Of a stretch of DNA of 64,000 bases, positions 46,194 through 59,404 are shown piece by piece. Under the pieces are notes generated by a model. The model worked only from the letters and a program-made list of their open reading frames with translations. It searched no databases and had not been told where the DNA came from. The stretch is from Lantana camara (Eukaryota; Streptophyta; Magnoliopsida; Lamiales; Verbenaceae), in the NCBI GenBank assembly GCA_037501455.1, contig CM074861.1:100913001-100977000 (forward strand), read 5' to 3'. Both the position numbers and the translations under genes were made by a program. The first letter of the stretch is position 1, and each line of letters opens with the position of its first letter.

Positions 46194-46893
46194 AATATTT
46201 CAAAAAAAATTATGTATCACGTACACACTATATCCGTTTTCGTAAATCATTATTTAATAAATGCGATCCAGACGTATACATATAATATGGATGAGGAAAC
46301 AATATTATTGGATTGTCACATGCGAAACATAGTACAAAAATAGGACTGTAGCAATTGCAAGAAAATGTACAATCATAATGAGATGCGTGAAGAATCTCAG
46401 TCCATAGCAGCAATTGCAAACAGGGAAAACACTGGATTTAGCAGTCACCATATTACCCCATGCATGCTTCCTGCTTATTCTTCCTCATATTTGGAAATCA
46501 TCGTGCACAACTTTTACCTTCCCTTTTCACAAATAGATATTGCTTTCCCCCCTAATTTTATAAAAGTCCCGAATCTAGTTCGGTCAAATCAGTATCAGAA
46601 GATATGAGCGATTTAACATTTCGTGTTATTGGTATAAGCTTTTCGATGATTGGCTAGCTAGTCAAATTAGAAGCCAGGCCATCACGTTGTATACTTATTA
46701 TAATAGTTTCATCTAAGCTGGTACGAGTTGTAATTATCTAATCTTGGAGGAGGTATAGACATAAACAACCCATATTATATATGAATCATTACAGAATTAA
46801 GTCATTCAATAATTTTTAAAAACTAACGAATCAAATTATAAGTATAATATACTTTTCATTATAATTAACTAGATTCGGTGCCCGCGGCAGGAT

Positions 46894-46931
<38 letters not shown>

Positions 46932-47446
46932 AATTATTGTAATGTCACCATTCAATATTATAAGTGAGTTGGGTAATGAGTTTTAATTTAATAATACTTC
47001 CAATATATATACGACATATTTCCACGTCCTTTAATTTTGTATTCTTTAATTTTATACGCCTCAATCCTCTGTCTTGTCTCTAATCATATGTTAACCTTTT
47101 TAATTATATAATAAACTCTTAATACTTGTATAATAAACATATGTATATATTTATATATCAAATTAGTTTCCCAATAAATAATCACATAATTTACTAATAT
47201 ATATAAGTAGTGTGTATATAACTGAAACAGAAAATTCCAACCCCATTTAAATGTCGAAAATCCAAAAGAGAAAAGGAAAATCAAAGACCACATGGACTGA
47301 AATTTTCTCAGTATTTATATTAGGACAGATTAAAGGATCAAACATAATTAACAATTAGCCCCTTAATTCTCAGAGAACTAATCAAAAAGTATCAAATTAC
47401 AAGTTCAACAAGCAAATTATTCTCCATTAAGACATTACAAAACTAA
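46194..47446. other. Intergenic region downstream of the IDD gene
   Basis: Includes a (TA)n run at about 46899-46929. No gene or RNA recognised. Confidence 0.6.
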
Positions 47447-50144
47447 TCAAGTTTGCCTCGGTTCTTGATACTTCTGATCCTGCCCATGATCATGTTCGTA
47501 CGATGAAGCTCCCATTTGCTCAAAACCAGCCAAATTGATGAAATCCCGATGATCGGGAAACGGCCCTCTCAGCCCCAAAAAGTCCCTCGTCAGCCCATCC
47601 CCGCCACCGCCACCACCACCACGGCCGCCACCGTCTTTCCTTAAACTCATCAAATGTGCACTTTGTTGGAAACCCTCAAAACTAGCCAACGAAGCCCCAT
47701 CAAACCCTCCAGTGGAAGAAGGCGGCATGAAAGAGCTCACCATGTTATTAATGGTACTCAAATGTTCTTGCATATTCTGCTCCATGCAACCTCCGGTGAC
47801 GTTAGCGTTGAATCCATGCACGAACGATCCCAAATTCTCCTCACGAGGATTCAAGCCGCCGCCGCCGCCAGCATTAGGCGACGGCAGGGTAGCACAGAAG
47901 CCTTGTGCACCCACGAGATGCTGACGGTGAGGATGCGTCGTCATGTTTAGAATCGAGGATTGATGATGATCATGCATGTTTTTGGAGCTCATGGTCACGC
48001 CCATGGAGGCGGCTTTCTGCAGCAGCGCCGTGGCGGACATGAGCGACGCCGATGGGGACGACGAGGGAATGGGGCTAGGGTTAGGGTATTCTTGAAGGTG
48101 AAATGACTGATCTGCCCTTGCATTCGTCGTTGTCGTCGACGGGGCAATGAAAGGGGGACCAGGGTGTTGGGAGGATAGCCATGGAGGGAGGTGAGTGTAA
48201 TTTTGAGGGGTTTCTTGCTTGAGGATTAAGGGGTGGTTGTTGAAGTTAGGGGGTGTTTGGGAAGAGAGGATTTGGGGAGGGATTGATCTTGAACTTTCTT
48301 CTGCTAAAGCATCGCAGAAGGCTCTGTGGGTGATGAAGCTGTCCCTCCTGTGAATGCATAAGAAGATGAAAACAAACAAGGCGCTAAACAACAAAAGGAA
48401 GAAGACATTGTATATATGTATGTGCTATGTATCATAATTATTGCCTCTCCACACTCATTGTACTGTGCACTCATCATATCTTAATTTGAATCTTCTATAT
48501 GTGTATAAGTAAATGGAATAGGAGATAAAACACGATCTTGAAACAGAAAGTACAAAATCCGTCAAGAAAGTTGATGATTCATAAGACAGAATGGAGGAGG
48601 GGTAGGACCAATTATTTGATTAAATTAAAATATGTAAAAGTAAATTTTTTTTTTTCAATGTTTTTGTTAAGTTCGAAATCTTGATTATTGAGAAATGTAT
48701 ATATATAATAAAAATTGAAATTAAATTTGACTCGTGACCAATTGTCGTCAACCCTTTATATTCTTTCATCATTTTCGTATGGACAAAAGGGTATGCTGCA
48801 TGTTCATCATCAATGACAAGTGAAATTTCACCATTCTCGATGTTCCACATTTTTGCTTTTCCTCAGAAAAAGTAAATCTCTGAAAATTACATAAACTTTA
48901 TGCACCCCTTAATTTGGTCCCCCATCAAAGAAATAACCAAAAAAAAAAATAAACTTTTTATCAATAATTATATATAATACCATGAAATATGTACAGCTAG
49001 CTAGCTCTCACGTGAGGATATATGATATATCCTTCCCTTAGTAAATATCCATCTTGTCACTGATCGAAAAATTCCCGACCCGTGACGGATTATACGAAAT
49101 TTCGAATTGGATGATAATAAATTAATTACCTGGAAAAAAGGGTACCGCAATCACATCTGTACTCCCTGGTGCCACAAATCTTGGAGTGAGCTTTCCAGTC
49201 GGATTGAACTGCGTATCGTTTCGAACACTTCTCGCACTTCCATTTCTTCTCTCCGTGTTTTCTCGAGAAGTGTTTCTTGATCCCCGTCAGGTCCCCGAGG
49301 GCCCTGGAGGGGTCGTGATGGACGCAGCTCGGCTCGGGGCAGATGTAAACCTTCTTCTTCACTACTTCGGTTTTGCTTCTTTGCTTGAGCTTCCATGGCA
49401 GATTGTGCCCTCTTCGGTGAAGTTGGAGGTTTTGGTCTCTCTGGAAACCCTTGTTGCAGATCTCGCAGATGAATCTGTTCGTCGCCATTAGAGCTCGTGG
49501 CGATAAGGCCACGACCTCCGCGTCAGGATCTGTGGTTGAATGGTTTCGAAGATTAATTGATGAGGTTGAATGAATTTAGTTTCTTTAAAAAAAAAAATAG
49601 AATCTTTGCTGGTTTTCTGACTACCCTTTCCAAATTCATGACAGAAAATTCAATAAAACTGTCAAATCCAAAAAGCAAAACGACTTCATAAGCTAGTGAC
49701 TTGGCTATTTTTATAATCAAACGATTCTTGCTGGTTCTCCACTATTAGTCTTCAATCAGTGATTCAATTCGTACATCACATCGTTAAACTCAACAATTCC
49801 AAGAAAGTATTTTTAGAAGGGATGGATTCAAAATGAAATCTTGTTCATCAATTTCATTAGATTACACTAAGCTTTACATATATATATATATGAATTGTAC
49901 CTGGATTTCCTGGAAGATTTCTCTTCTTCTTGTTGGGAGGTGGCTGTGTCGGAGTCTGATTATTGCTCGGGGAGGCAAAGGATGAAGACTGCTGCAGATG
50001 CTGATTTGAGTACATATGATGATGATGATGAGAGTTTGTACCCATTTCATTAATGTTGTTGCTAGAAGATATGCTTGCTTCATTCGATATTACAGATGTT
50101 AAATTCGACATACTGGTGTCATCACCAACCATGCCTTGCAACAT
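47447..50144 (-). CDS. INDETERMINATE DOMAIN (IDD) C2H2 zinc-finger transcription factor
   Basis: Three exons, 49901-50144, 49130-49529 and 47447-48347, join in frame (1545 nt, 514 residues) across canonical GT-AG introns. A nuclear localisation signal KKKRNLPGNP is at residues 72-81. The ID domain spans about 82-230: C2H2 finger FICEICNKGFQRDQNLQLHR, then a second C2H2 finger (YICPEPSCVHHDPSRALGD), then two C2HC fingers (WKCEKCSKRYAVQSDWKAH; YRCDCGTLFSRRDSF). The C-terminal half has two family motifs, MSATALLQKAA (from 318) and TRDFLG (468-473), which in IDD proteins serve protein contacts such as with GRAS regulators. Poly-His, Ser and Gly tracts flank them. IDD proteins act in root patterning, gibberellin signalling and flowering; the paralogue cannot be fixed by eye. 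Confidence 0.93.
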
Positions 50145-50976
50145 CTTCTTCTTCTTCCTTTCTCTCTCCCCCCTTCTCTCTCTAGAAATCTATATATCTA
50201 TATCTATATCTATATGTCTGTGTATGTATAGTAGCTGTTCTTTTTCCACAATAGATCAGCTTTACAGATTTGAATAAAGCCAATCTTTTATCCCTGCGCA
50301 GAAACCCTAAAATTGGAAAGGCTTACAAAAAGTTGAAGCTGATGGAAGCTATTATACAGAAAAGGTCAGTTTTGAATCCCATGTATATTTCTTCAGCAGG
50401 CCTTCTTCTTCACCTTCCAGAAAACCCTAAAAGAATATGGCCAAGAAAGATTAATAAATACACATATACATACATACATATATATGTATGTATGTGATGA
50501 GGGAAGAAGGCAAAAAATAGTACTAAGAGTCAGTTTTTATCACTGTAACAGCTCCAAAAATCTTATACTCTTTTGAAAATTATCATCTTTTTTTAGCTTT
50601 TTCAATAAAAACATACCTGAAAATTTGCTGCTAAAACCAACAAGATTCGATAAAAGCCATACGTATGAAATTAAAGCAGAGAGAGAGAGGGAGAGAGATG
50701 GGTGTGGATGAGAAGGTATCTCTTCCCTTTTGTTGTTGAACCTCATCAAAAACCATAGGCCAAAGCAAAACAGGCCTTTCTGACGTTTCTCTTTGTCTTT
50801 TCCTTTGTTTCTTTCCTCCTTTCAATTATTGCAATTTTTCTTTTTAATTAAGCATCTTGTTTTAATTAATTTGTTAATATATAGTAAGTAAAGTATTTCC
50901 AGTTAATTACTGTAGTTTCCAGCACATTTTGCTTTCATTTCTGGGCTTTCAACAAAGTAAACATGCACGACAAGAA

Positions 50977-51011
<35 letters not shown>

Positions 51012-51322
51012 TGAGTTTTAATTAGAATTTTATTAATTTAACGTAAAACGCATTGGAAAATAATTAGAATGTATTTCTAACGTATACAATTGAGAATAAG
51101 TATACAGGGTTTTATTTCTTGTTATTTAACCCAAAGTTTAAGTCCCAATTTATTCCGATGAGAATATAATGACAGCCAAAAAAACAAAAAAAAAGATTTT
51201 TCCACTCCACAGTAGACAATGTCACGTTTTGAAGCATTGTCTGTTAGCTTTATAAATTTTTGATTTAACTAATTGTTTCACAGCAATATTGAGCATTTAT
51301 TATTTTTTTAATAATAAATAAT

Positions 51323-51699
51323 AGGGGGAATTACATTTAGGTCCCTGAGATTTGCCCTAATTACGAATCCATCCCTCTTGTTTCGAAAATTACATACAGG
51401 TCCCTAAAAACACTGTTTCATTTGAGGTCCCTGAACGCCGTTAGGGTTCCGTTAATTTTGACATTTGAATTTCTAAAAAATATTACAAAAAAGTCCCTGA
51501 ACTATAAATTTTCTTACAAAACGACCCCTTAACTAAATCACATCAACAATGTAGTCCTGTCAAAATTAACGGAACCCTAACGGCATCCAGGGACCTCAAA
51601 TGAAACAGTGTTTTTAGGGACCTGTATGTAATTTTCGAAACAAGAGGGACTGATTCGTAATTAGAGCAAACCTCAGAGGACCTAAATGTAATTCCCCCT
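51323..51699. mobile_element. Foldback MITE, 377 bp, long inverted arms
   Basis: Arms of about 140 bp: AGGGGGAATTACATTTAGGT at the left and its reverse complement at the right, with further matching blocks (CAAATGAAACAGTGTTTTTAG, CCGTTAGGGTTCCGTTAATT). Flanked by AAATAAT at 51316-51322 and 51700-51706. Confidence 0.88.
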
Positions 51700-51815
51700 A
51701 AATAATATTATAAATTGTGCAAACAAATTATCAAGTATAAGTGACTAGGTCATAAGACGAAAAGTCAAAAGATTTTACTCAAACCAAAATTGCATCTTGA
51801 GTAAACCAATAGACT

Positions 51816-51923
51816 TTTTTTTTTTTTTTTTAACACACACACCCCAAGTGGTCAGAGGAATTTGAACTCGGGTCTTTGCCTTCGAGAATCAACCCTCAAA
51901 CCACTTGGCCAACCCATGTTGGC
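51816..51923 (-). mobile_element. SINE copy 1 (tRNA-derived, poly-A tail)
   Basis: Minus strand: GCCAACATGGGTTGGCCAAG..., A-box-like TGGCCAAGTGG, B-box-like GAGTTCAAATTCC, then a GTGTGTGTG stretch and an A run. Flanked by 13-bp repeats with one mismatch, AAACCAATAGACT (51803-51815) and AAACCAATGGACT (51924-51936). Confidence 0.85.
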
Positions 51924-52141
51924 AAACCAATGGACTATATAATTATTAATTAGTCACACAGCTAAAATAAAATAAAAAAAAAAGAATCAAAATAATAAAA
52001 TAAAGACCGAATGTCTGAAAAAAATAATTTGGCTAAACTTTTCTTGAAAGTGCTATGAGTTATGTTGTACGGACACTTTTAAAAATATAATTTTTGTCGT
52101 ATCGCATTGTACACTTGTATTTGATATAATATCCGACATTT

Positions 52142-52943
52142 TAGGGGTGTAAACGGATAATAAACGGATCGGATGTATGATTACCATATCCTTATCCGTT
52201 TATGATTCGGACGGATACGGATAATATCCTTTTAAATCGAATTCGGATAATATCCTTTTTATACGGATACAAGGCGGATTCGGACGGATTCGGATTTTAA
52301 TCGGATTTTCAACTATTCAAAATTTTACATAAATTATTTATTTATATAACTTCGAACTTTTAATCAGATTATCAACTATTCATTTACAGATAAATTACTT
52401 AACTTTGAATATATATATTTTAGACGAATAGAGAAATAATAAGTATATCTATATAGATCATTTTTATGTTTTAGCGAATGTATAAATGTGGTGAAATTAT
52501 AAATTTTATCATATAGAAATATAATATTTTTATTAATAACATAATATATGTTAATTATATTATCTCTATATGAATATTGACGTGAACATATAGTTACTAA
52601 TAAAACCTAAGGTTTTTCTTTAATAAATGCGCACAAAAATTTACTTAATACTAATAATCTATCATACGTATACAGTTTTGTGTATATATTTTAATATAAT
52701 ACATTATTTATCGGATACGGATTACGGATAAATCGGATAACGGATATATCTAACGGATAATTAAACGGATCGGATGTTAAACGGATCGGATGCCTTATTA
52801 CCATATCCTTATCCGTTTATAATTCGGATGTCTATAATCGAATACGGATAATATCCTCTTGAGACGGATTCGGATAATATCCTCTGTAAACGAATTCGGA
52901 TGCGGACGGATATCGGATTTTCGAATATCCATTTACAGCCCTA
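52142..52943. mobile_element. hAT-type MITE (802 bp) rich in GGATA/GGATCGGAT words
   Basis: 8-bp duplication CGACATTT (52134-52141 and 52944-52951). Ends TAGGGGTGTAAACGGATA and TAGGGCTGTAAATGGATA (reverse complement of the right end). The interior repeats CGGATACGGATAATATCC-type words in both orientations. No transposase. Confidence 0.88.
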
Positions 52944-55143
52944 CGACATTTATAAACTGAAAATTTTTTTAAAAAAATTATATCGTTATATCCGTGTCGT
53001 CTTATTCATATCCGTGTATCATTTGCCGTGAAAAAGGTTTCATATACAAATTGGTGGATCAAAAGGAAATAAATAACCATGCATGCATTTGAACATTTAA
53101 ATGAGTATACAGATCAGAAATTAATGATTGGATATTAATGAGGACGAATGCTGTTGAAAAGTGACTTGACTAATTTGTCACAAATTCATAATTAATTATT
53201 TCACATGTACAAATTGAATTAAATTAAATTCAATCCAAAGAGACATGCACTCACGAAAAGCTGTTGCAATATTCCTTCTGCTCATCCATCCATCACCCTT
53301 TTGAAAATCGGATTCATCTCACAATTATATATACATTTTATATTAACCAAAGGGGTGTCGTCGTAATTCTAACCCGAACTCAGCTCGATCAAATTAATAC
53401 AATTAAACAATAAGGGTTCACTAGATTATTGTATAATCAATAAAGATTTGACAAAAAATAATCAATTAAAGAGTAAATGTATTACAATTATCGTGTGAAA
53501 TTGGATTAGGAGTTGGCAATTAAGGTTAGAAATTTTATTCGTTGGGTGAAAGGTGACAATCGTTTGTATTGATTTGTTTAAATGTTGAGATGTCTACTAT
53601 TCAGTGATGTACCTCGTATACTTATGTCTCAAAATGCTGTCAAAAACTCCTGTCATGTGAAAATTAAATTCAGAATAAATTAATATCCAAATTATAACTC
53701 AAATTAATTTTAATCTTTTGTTAATAATTTTAGTTTGAGTTGAGAAGATTACGATAAGAATTCTAATCGAAATAAAAAATGTGTGGCCAATATTGTCAAT
53801 CTCTGCATGTAGCATGCCCTCTCTCCTCCGGCAATATACAGTAACATATGTACGTAAATAGATAAATATATATTAAAATTTATTGTATTAATATATATTT
53901 ATATAAAAATTAAATTAATTAAATGTGCGAAAAATGCAAGTTTTACAAGCAAACAAAAGAACGTGACTTGCCATGGAGTGATACTGTCCCTGTTTAATCA
54001 TGTTCTCAATAAGTTCGAACATAATATTTATTTGAAATCTGTTAATTAATATATTATATATACATCTTAGGATTAAATTATTCCTTTTAATAAATATTTG
54101 TTTGTAATTTTAAATATAGTAACCCAGGCCTATTTAATTTGTGACTATTCTATCTCACTTTTGTTGCTTTTTGTTTTATTTAATTCATATTCAACATACT
54201 GTGCCAATTTTCATTGCCCCCGTTTTTTTAAATGATATATATTTTTTATTTTTCAATGGTAGCTTTTTTTTTTTAAAAGATAATTGAAATAGGAGATCTC
54301 TAATCAAATTAATATCATCTTTAAATAAAATATTTTGTAATGTGTGAATAATTATCAATGATAAATAAATAATATTTTTAAATTTTTTAATATTTAGTAT
54401 TCTTTAACCATGTAACATTCTCAGTTGGAACTATTTAAGAATTTGGAGTCATTTGGGACTCTTTAAGAGTTTGTAAATGAACTTGAGCTCACGCCATCAT
54501 TTAAATTATTTTATTTTGCAATATACTAAATTGATTGGGTATCGCATTGTGTATCGCATTGTACATTAATTATTATGATATCGGTATTTATATCATCAAA
54601 CGCTTAAAATTAATATAAAATATAAAAAACAAGATAAAGGGTTGCATTAAAGTCTTCTGAATAAGAGAGATAAAACTCTATGTTTAATGAAAATAAAATT
54701 TAAAACATCGAATAAGAAATACATGATCGTAAATAACTTATTTCATAAAAGAGTAACATAGCATATGCATGAGCTCTACATCCATGAATTGAGTTTGTAT
54801 TGTTTGTTAGAGAGCTTTCTTTATCGAAAATTATAATTTAATTTGAGATACAATTCAACTTATTTCATATGCTCAAAACAAATTCAAATGTTAAATTTGT
54901 GTCTCATTTTTCTATGTTACACACTGAAAGGTTAATCGCACTAAATATCATTTTGTAACGTCGATTAGCCAAGATCATGTCAAATGGTAAAATACAAAAT
55001 ATAATTAAATAGACAAAATAGTAGAAACAATTAAATAGGACTTGATGAAATTGCAGGTAAAACTTAATCTAATGATTGCTACTATAAGTGCACACATAGA
55101 TCATTAGGAAATTGCACTTATAGATATATCATTAGGAAATTAA

Positions 55144-56248
55144 TTAAAAGATTGGATAAGTAGCACCCTGAGCTAAACCACAAAATCCTCCCAAAGAGTC
55201 GATATTTCTGGGCAACCTGATATAGCCATCTTCTCCCCATTTCTCTCCCCATGAGTTCTTTGCCAACCAATACTTCATTCCAGTGCTTTCGTCTATCCCA
55301 TAACCTACCATTAAAATTAAGTGGTCATTGTTTCTCCCGCAATCGTCAGTGAAAATACCGCCAGCGTAATGTTGGAAACACGAAGAGTCGACCGTAAACG
55401 ATACCGGTTGATTCGCCACGGCCTGCATCAAGGCATATTCATTGTTTTGAGGGACGGTTTCATAGCTTGAGATTCCCACGTAGGGTTCTGAGGCTAATTG
55501 CGTGTTGCAAGAGTATTGGGTTCCATCATAGTATGGATAGTTTTGATAGGTTGTGAGGCCATTTCGCATTACGTATTCGTATGCGATGTTCGGGTATCCA
55601 CCCGAACATCCATAGTTTTGGGTGTTGCAGTCCATAAGTTCTTGCTCGGAGAATGAGACCAAATTGCCGGTGTTGATTTGGTAGATGCCTTCGATAGCCG
55701 CAACGGTTCCAAATGCCCAGCAAGATCCTATACATGCATCATATGTTTTAGACCAAAATAACAACTTCTTAAAATTAAGAAATTCATAATGGTATAATAT
55801 TTGAACTTAAAAATTAAATCTCACCACAATGAGGGCTTTGATTCTTTACACTCGTCACTGCTCCTTTCTCACGCCAATCTACGCTAGAAGGTAAATCAGT
55901 TACATCTTCATATCTGAAGGTCGTAATCTTCTGCTCCATGGTGTTGAGATATGGATTATGAAAAGCCATGAACTCTTCATGAGTGAGGTCCGAAAATTCG
56001 TTGAGACCCAACACAAATGTTCGGTTTCCATCACGATTGAAGGACTCAATGAATTCCACGTTGTTCTTGAAGATTTTGTAGCGCTCTACCTTCTCAATAT
56101 CGCTTGCATACACACGCTGGAAACGAGTCATCCACTCATTGTGTTTATCCACTATTAATGTATTATAGGAGTCATCAGTGGTGATTGCCCCACAACTAAA
56201 AAAATAAAAGACGAATAAAATAGTGCAAGAAACCAAGAGTGAGGCCAT
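55144..56248 (-). CDS. Papain-like (C1A) cysteine protease
   Basis: Exons 55825-56248 and 55144-55727 join in frame (1008 nt, 335 residues). A signal peptide is at about 1-22 (MASLLVSCTILFVFYFFSCG). The inhibitory prodomain has the ERFNIN-type helix (ERYKIFKNNVEFIESFN) and GLNEFSDLTHEEF. The mature enzyme starts near LPSSVDWREKGAV. Catalytic Cys is in CGSCWAF, His in NNDHLILMVGYG and Asn in KNSWGEKWGE. There is no granulin tail or ER-retention signal; the protein ends GATYPIF. Such enzymes act in vacuole or apoplast in senescence, storage mobilisation or defence. Odd: the oxyanion segment reads NQSPHCGSCW, one residue longer than the usual NQGxCGSCW. A TATA box sits at 56311-56317. Confidence 0.92.
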
Positions 56249-56310
56249 AGTATATAGTGTTTGTTATGTATGAGTTGATTGTTCTTCATTTTGGTAGAAG
56301 CCACCTAGCT

Positions 56311-56317
56311 ATTTATA
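56311..56317 (-). promoter_or_regulatory. TATA box of the cysteine protease gene
   Basis: TATAAAT on the minus strand in CTCTATAAATAGC context, about 63 nt upstream of the ATG. Confidence 0.7.
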
Positions 56318-57475
56318 GAGGTAGTGTTATCAAGATTTTGGAAGTGTGAAAAATATTATACCATAATTATCTTAAATATTTAGATAACCATGACTTCTAA
56401 AAAAATTTACCATGATAATAAATTTGTAACTAACGAGAAAAATGAGGGATCACATTTGAGATTATATCTCTACTTGACAAGTCCTAGCTAGTGAAGGATA
56501 CTAGGTCTAGGAGTAAAAACAATATTGTTTCCCTTGCACAAGAATACCTTAATTGGTTTTAGAAATAAATTTTATCTATAATATTTGAGTCTTTGAGTTA
56601 AATCTTTTACTATTTGTTGGAATTCGTTTAAGTACTGCTAGAAGAAATAAAAGATTTTACTATATGTGGATAATTAACGATCATAAATAGGTAATATTTC
56701 TAAAATTCTAATGCTTATCATAACTAAAAATTCAAAACAGTTAATGATTATCTTAAAATTACTTAAATTCAAATTCTTTTAGTTAGTTGAAAATTATCTT
56801 TTATATCAATTCGTCTAGTTAAAACTCATTTAAATTTGTCATTTAAAAAAAGCATTAATCAAATACTAGCAACCCTACACACTCGATGTGTGTGCAAAAA
56901 GAAAAATATTAAATTATTTATTTATAATTATTTTTAATATAATTATAATTTTATAATAAATAAATTAAATAAGATAATATTAAATTGAGGGGGGAAAATA
57001 AAGATAAATAAGTGATATAAATAAAATAAAAAAAAATTTGAGAGCCCCTTGAATATAGAAGAGTTTAAGTAGAAAACAATAAAAATATGTAGCTAGAATT
57101 TATGTTAAAAAGTTAAAAAAAAGAAAAGAAAAAAGAGAGTCATGACAGCAAATGGGTTTCCCGCTTAATATAATAGTATAGATGATATGATGTAAATACC
57201 ACGTGTCACATTTTATATTTATATTCAAATTTTATTTTTTCGAATTAGTTATCAAATTTTTATTTTTATTTTTGGCTATTCATTATAGTAATTTGACCAT
57301 TAGTTTAAGTATTACTTTTTTTTTTTGAGCCAAAGGTTTAAGTATTACTAGTAGCAACAAAATTTAAATAAATGATTTTATAATATGTGGATAATTACCC
57401 ACCATAAATAAATAATATTTTTTTATTCTTTTAATACTTATCATAATTAAATTAAAAATTAAAAATACAAAATAC

Positions 57476-57580
57476 TTATTTTTTTTTTCACACACACCCC
57501 CAAGGGGCTAAAAGGATTTGAACGCGGGTCTTTGCCTTCGAGAACCAACCCTTTAAATACTTGAACCAACCCCTGTTGGC
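57476..57580 (-). mobile_element. SINE copy 2 of the same family
   Basis: Shares GTCTTTGCCTTCGAGAA.CA, the CACACACCCC stretch and CTGTTGGC with copy 1. Flanked by a perfect 17-bp duplication TTAAAAATACAAAATAC (57459-57475 and 57581-57597). The A-box is decayed; the B-box reads GCGTTCAAATCC on the minus strand. Confidence 0.85.
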
Positions 57581-58366
57581 TTAAAAATACAAAATACAAA
57601 ATTCTTATGCTTATCTAAATCTTTAAGATTTCCTAATTTTAAATTACTTTTGATTAGTTAAAATATCGTAAATCCCACTTAATTCTGAAAATCTGTTGGT
57701 CACGAATATTTGAATTTAAAATTAAATATTCTAAAGTGATTTTTTCTTCTCGATAAATTCGGCTAATCAAATCTCATATATATGATCGGTTAATATATTT
57801 TATCTGAAAAAAACCATTTCATCGATATTATAGGAGAAAGATACCAGATGTTATATATTTTATATTTATACCCAAATTTTATTTTATCAAATTAATTATT
57901 AATTCTTTTGCTACTCGTTGGAATAATTTTAGGGGCAGTTTGAAATAATTCCCATCAGTTTGGAATATTTTTACTTTACTCCCAATAAAATTATACAATA
58001 TAATAGGATATAAATGCTGCATTCGAATTTTTTAGTACTACATTGTGAAAAATATACGTTTTAGTACTACATTTTGTGAAAAATATACAACATATTTTGA
58101 GAGGTATTTTTGAAAATTATATGATATTTTGTCAAAATGAGGAGTTAAGTAAAAATATGATGCATAATTGAGGATTTTATCCAAGATTACCCGATAATTT
58201 TACTATTCGTTTGACATGAATTTTCTTAATCTTTTACCCGATAATCTCGTTTCCTAGTTTCAAAGGCCGAGTTGTTGGGCTAATCCAGATTGGGCCTAGA
58301 TTTTGAGAGTTCCTTGAAATTGGGCCGATAGCCCAATACCAATTAAGAGTATGTATTATATAAAAC

Positions 58367-58990
58367 TAGGGCTGTCAATGGGGCGGATTTTAATCCGAAT
58401 TCGATCCGAATCCGATCCGAATTTTATCATATTCGTCCGATAAAAAAGTTCGATGGATCATATCCGATTATAAATATTCGTTATCCGAAATAAATGGACC
58501 GGATATGGAATTAAGGAATCCGATCCGTTAAAGATCCGAATCCGATTTTTTTTATAATATTTTATTAAATTAATTATTTTATTAGTAAAGAATATTAAAT
58601 AGAATAATTAAAATTAAAAATTTCACATATCTTCACTATAAATAATAATAAAATTTAAATTATTTATTCTAAAAAATATGTTTTTCTTTATTAAAAATAT
58701 TAAATTAACCTATTTTAAATGCATATACACAAAACCATTAAAGAATTCATCAAGTAATAATTATTTGTTAAATATTATATATTTATATTTATATTTATAT
58801 TTTTTTATTTATTTCTTTATAAAAAAATTTTAAATTTTATTGTTAATCGGGTCGGATCTTTTATCGGATCTGATCCGACCCGTTAACATACGGATTTAGT
58901 ATTAATGAATCCGAATCCTATAGGATTCGGATTCGGATCCGGTTATCGGATCTTCCTGTCGGATTCGGATCCGACCCGTTGACAGCCATA
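58367..58990. mobile_element. hAT-type MITE (624 bp), relative of 52142-52943
   Basis: 8-bp duplication TATAAAAC (58359-58366 and 58991-58998). Ends TAGGGCTGTC and its near-perfect inverse GACAGCCATA. The interior is rich in GGATCCGAATCC-type words. No transposase. Confidence 0.87.
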
Positions 58991-59404
58991 TATAAAACGT
59001 AAGTTTCCAATTCGGTGACGTAGCTTAGCCGTCAATTTTGTGCAACCTTAAACATAGTTCTCGTGTCCGAGTCTTTGAATACACAGCTACTATCAATAAA
59101 GAAAATTTTATATTTTAATAGTTCAACAGTCTCGACTCATATAAATGAACAAAGAAATTCTCGTATTCGAGTTTTTAAATATACAGTTACTATTAAATAT
59201 CAATAAAGAGAACTTTACATTTTAATGGTTTTACCTTCTCGATCCATATAAATTGACAAAGAAAGAGACCGCTAAACACGATTTAGGAGAATTTTCTTGG
59301 ATTTGAACAATGCCAAAGTCGTGGTACAGCCATTTTTGGACAACAATCATGGTTGCTTAAAATCAAAGCCTCTATTTAATTTGCAACTCTTTTTTATCAT
59401 CTAG

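Larger units (their letters stand above)
50145..55143. other. Intergenic region upstream of the IDD gene
   Basis: A GA-rich (minus-strand sense) stretch just upstream of the IDD start is a probable 5' UTR (50145-50190), followed by simple TATATC repeats. A (TA)n tract lies at about 50982-51006. The rest holds one MITE (51323-51699), one SINE (51816-51923) and one hAT element (52142-52943). From 52950 to 55143 only AT-rich unique sequence is seen. Confidence 0.6.

Noticed and set aside
47654..47950. Plus-strand open frames over IDD exon 3
   Set aside because: Antisense shadow of the IDD coding sequence.
51816..51923. A free-standing tRNA gene
   Set aside because: Box-like motifs are present but there is no cloverleaf or anticodon stem, and target duplications and an A-tail show a SINE.
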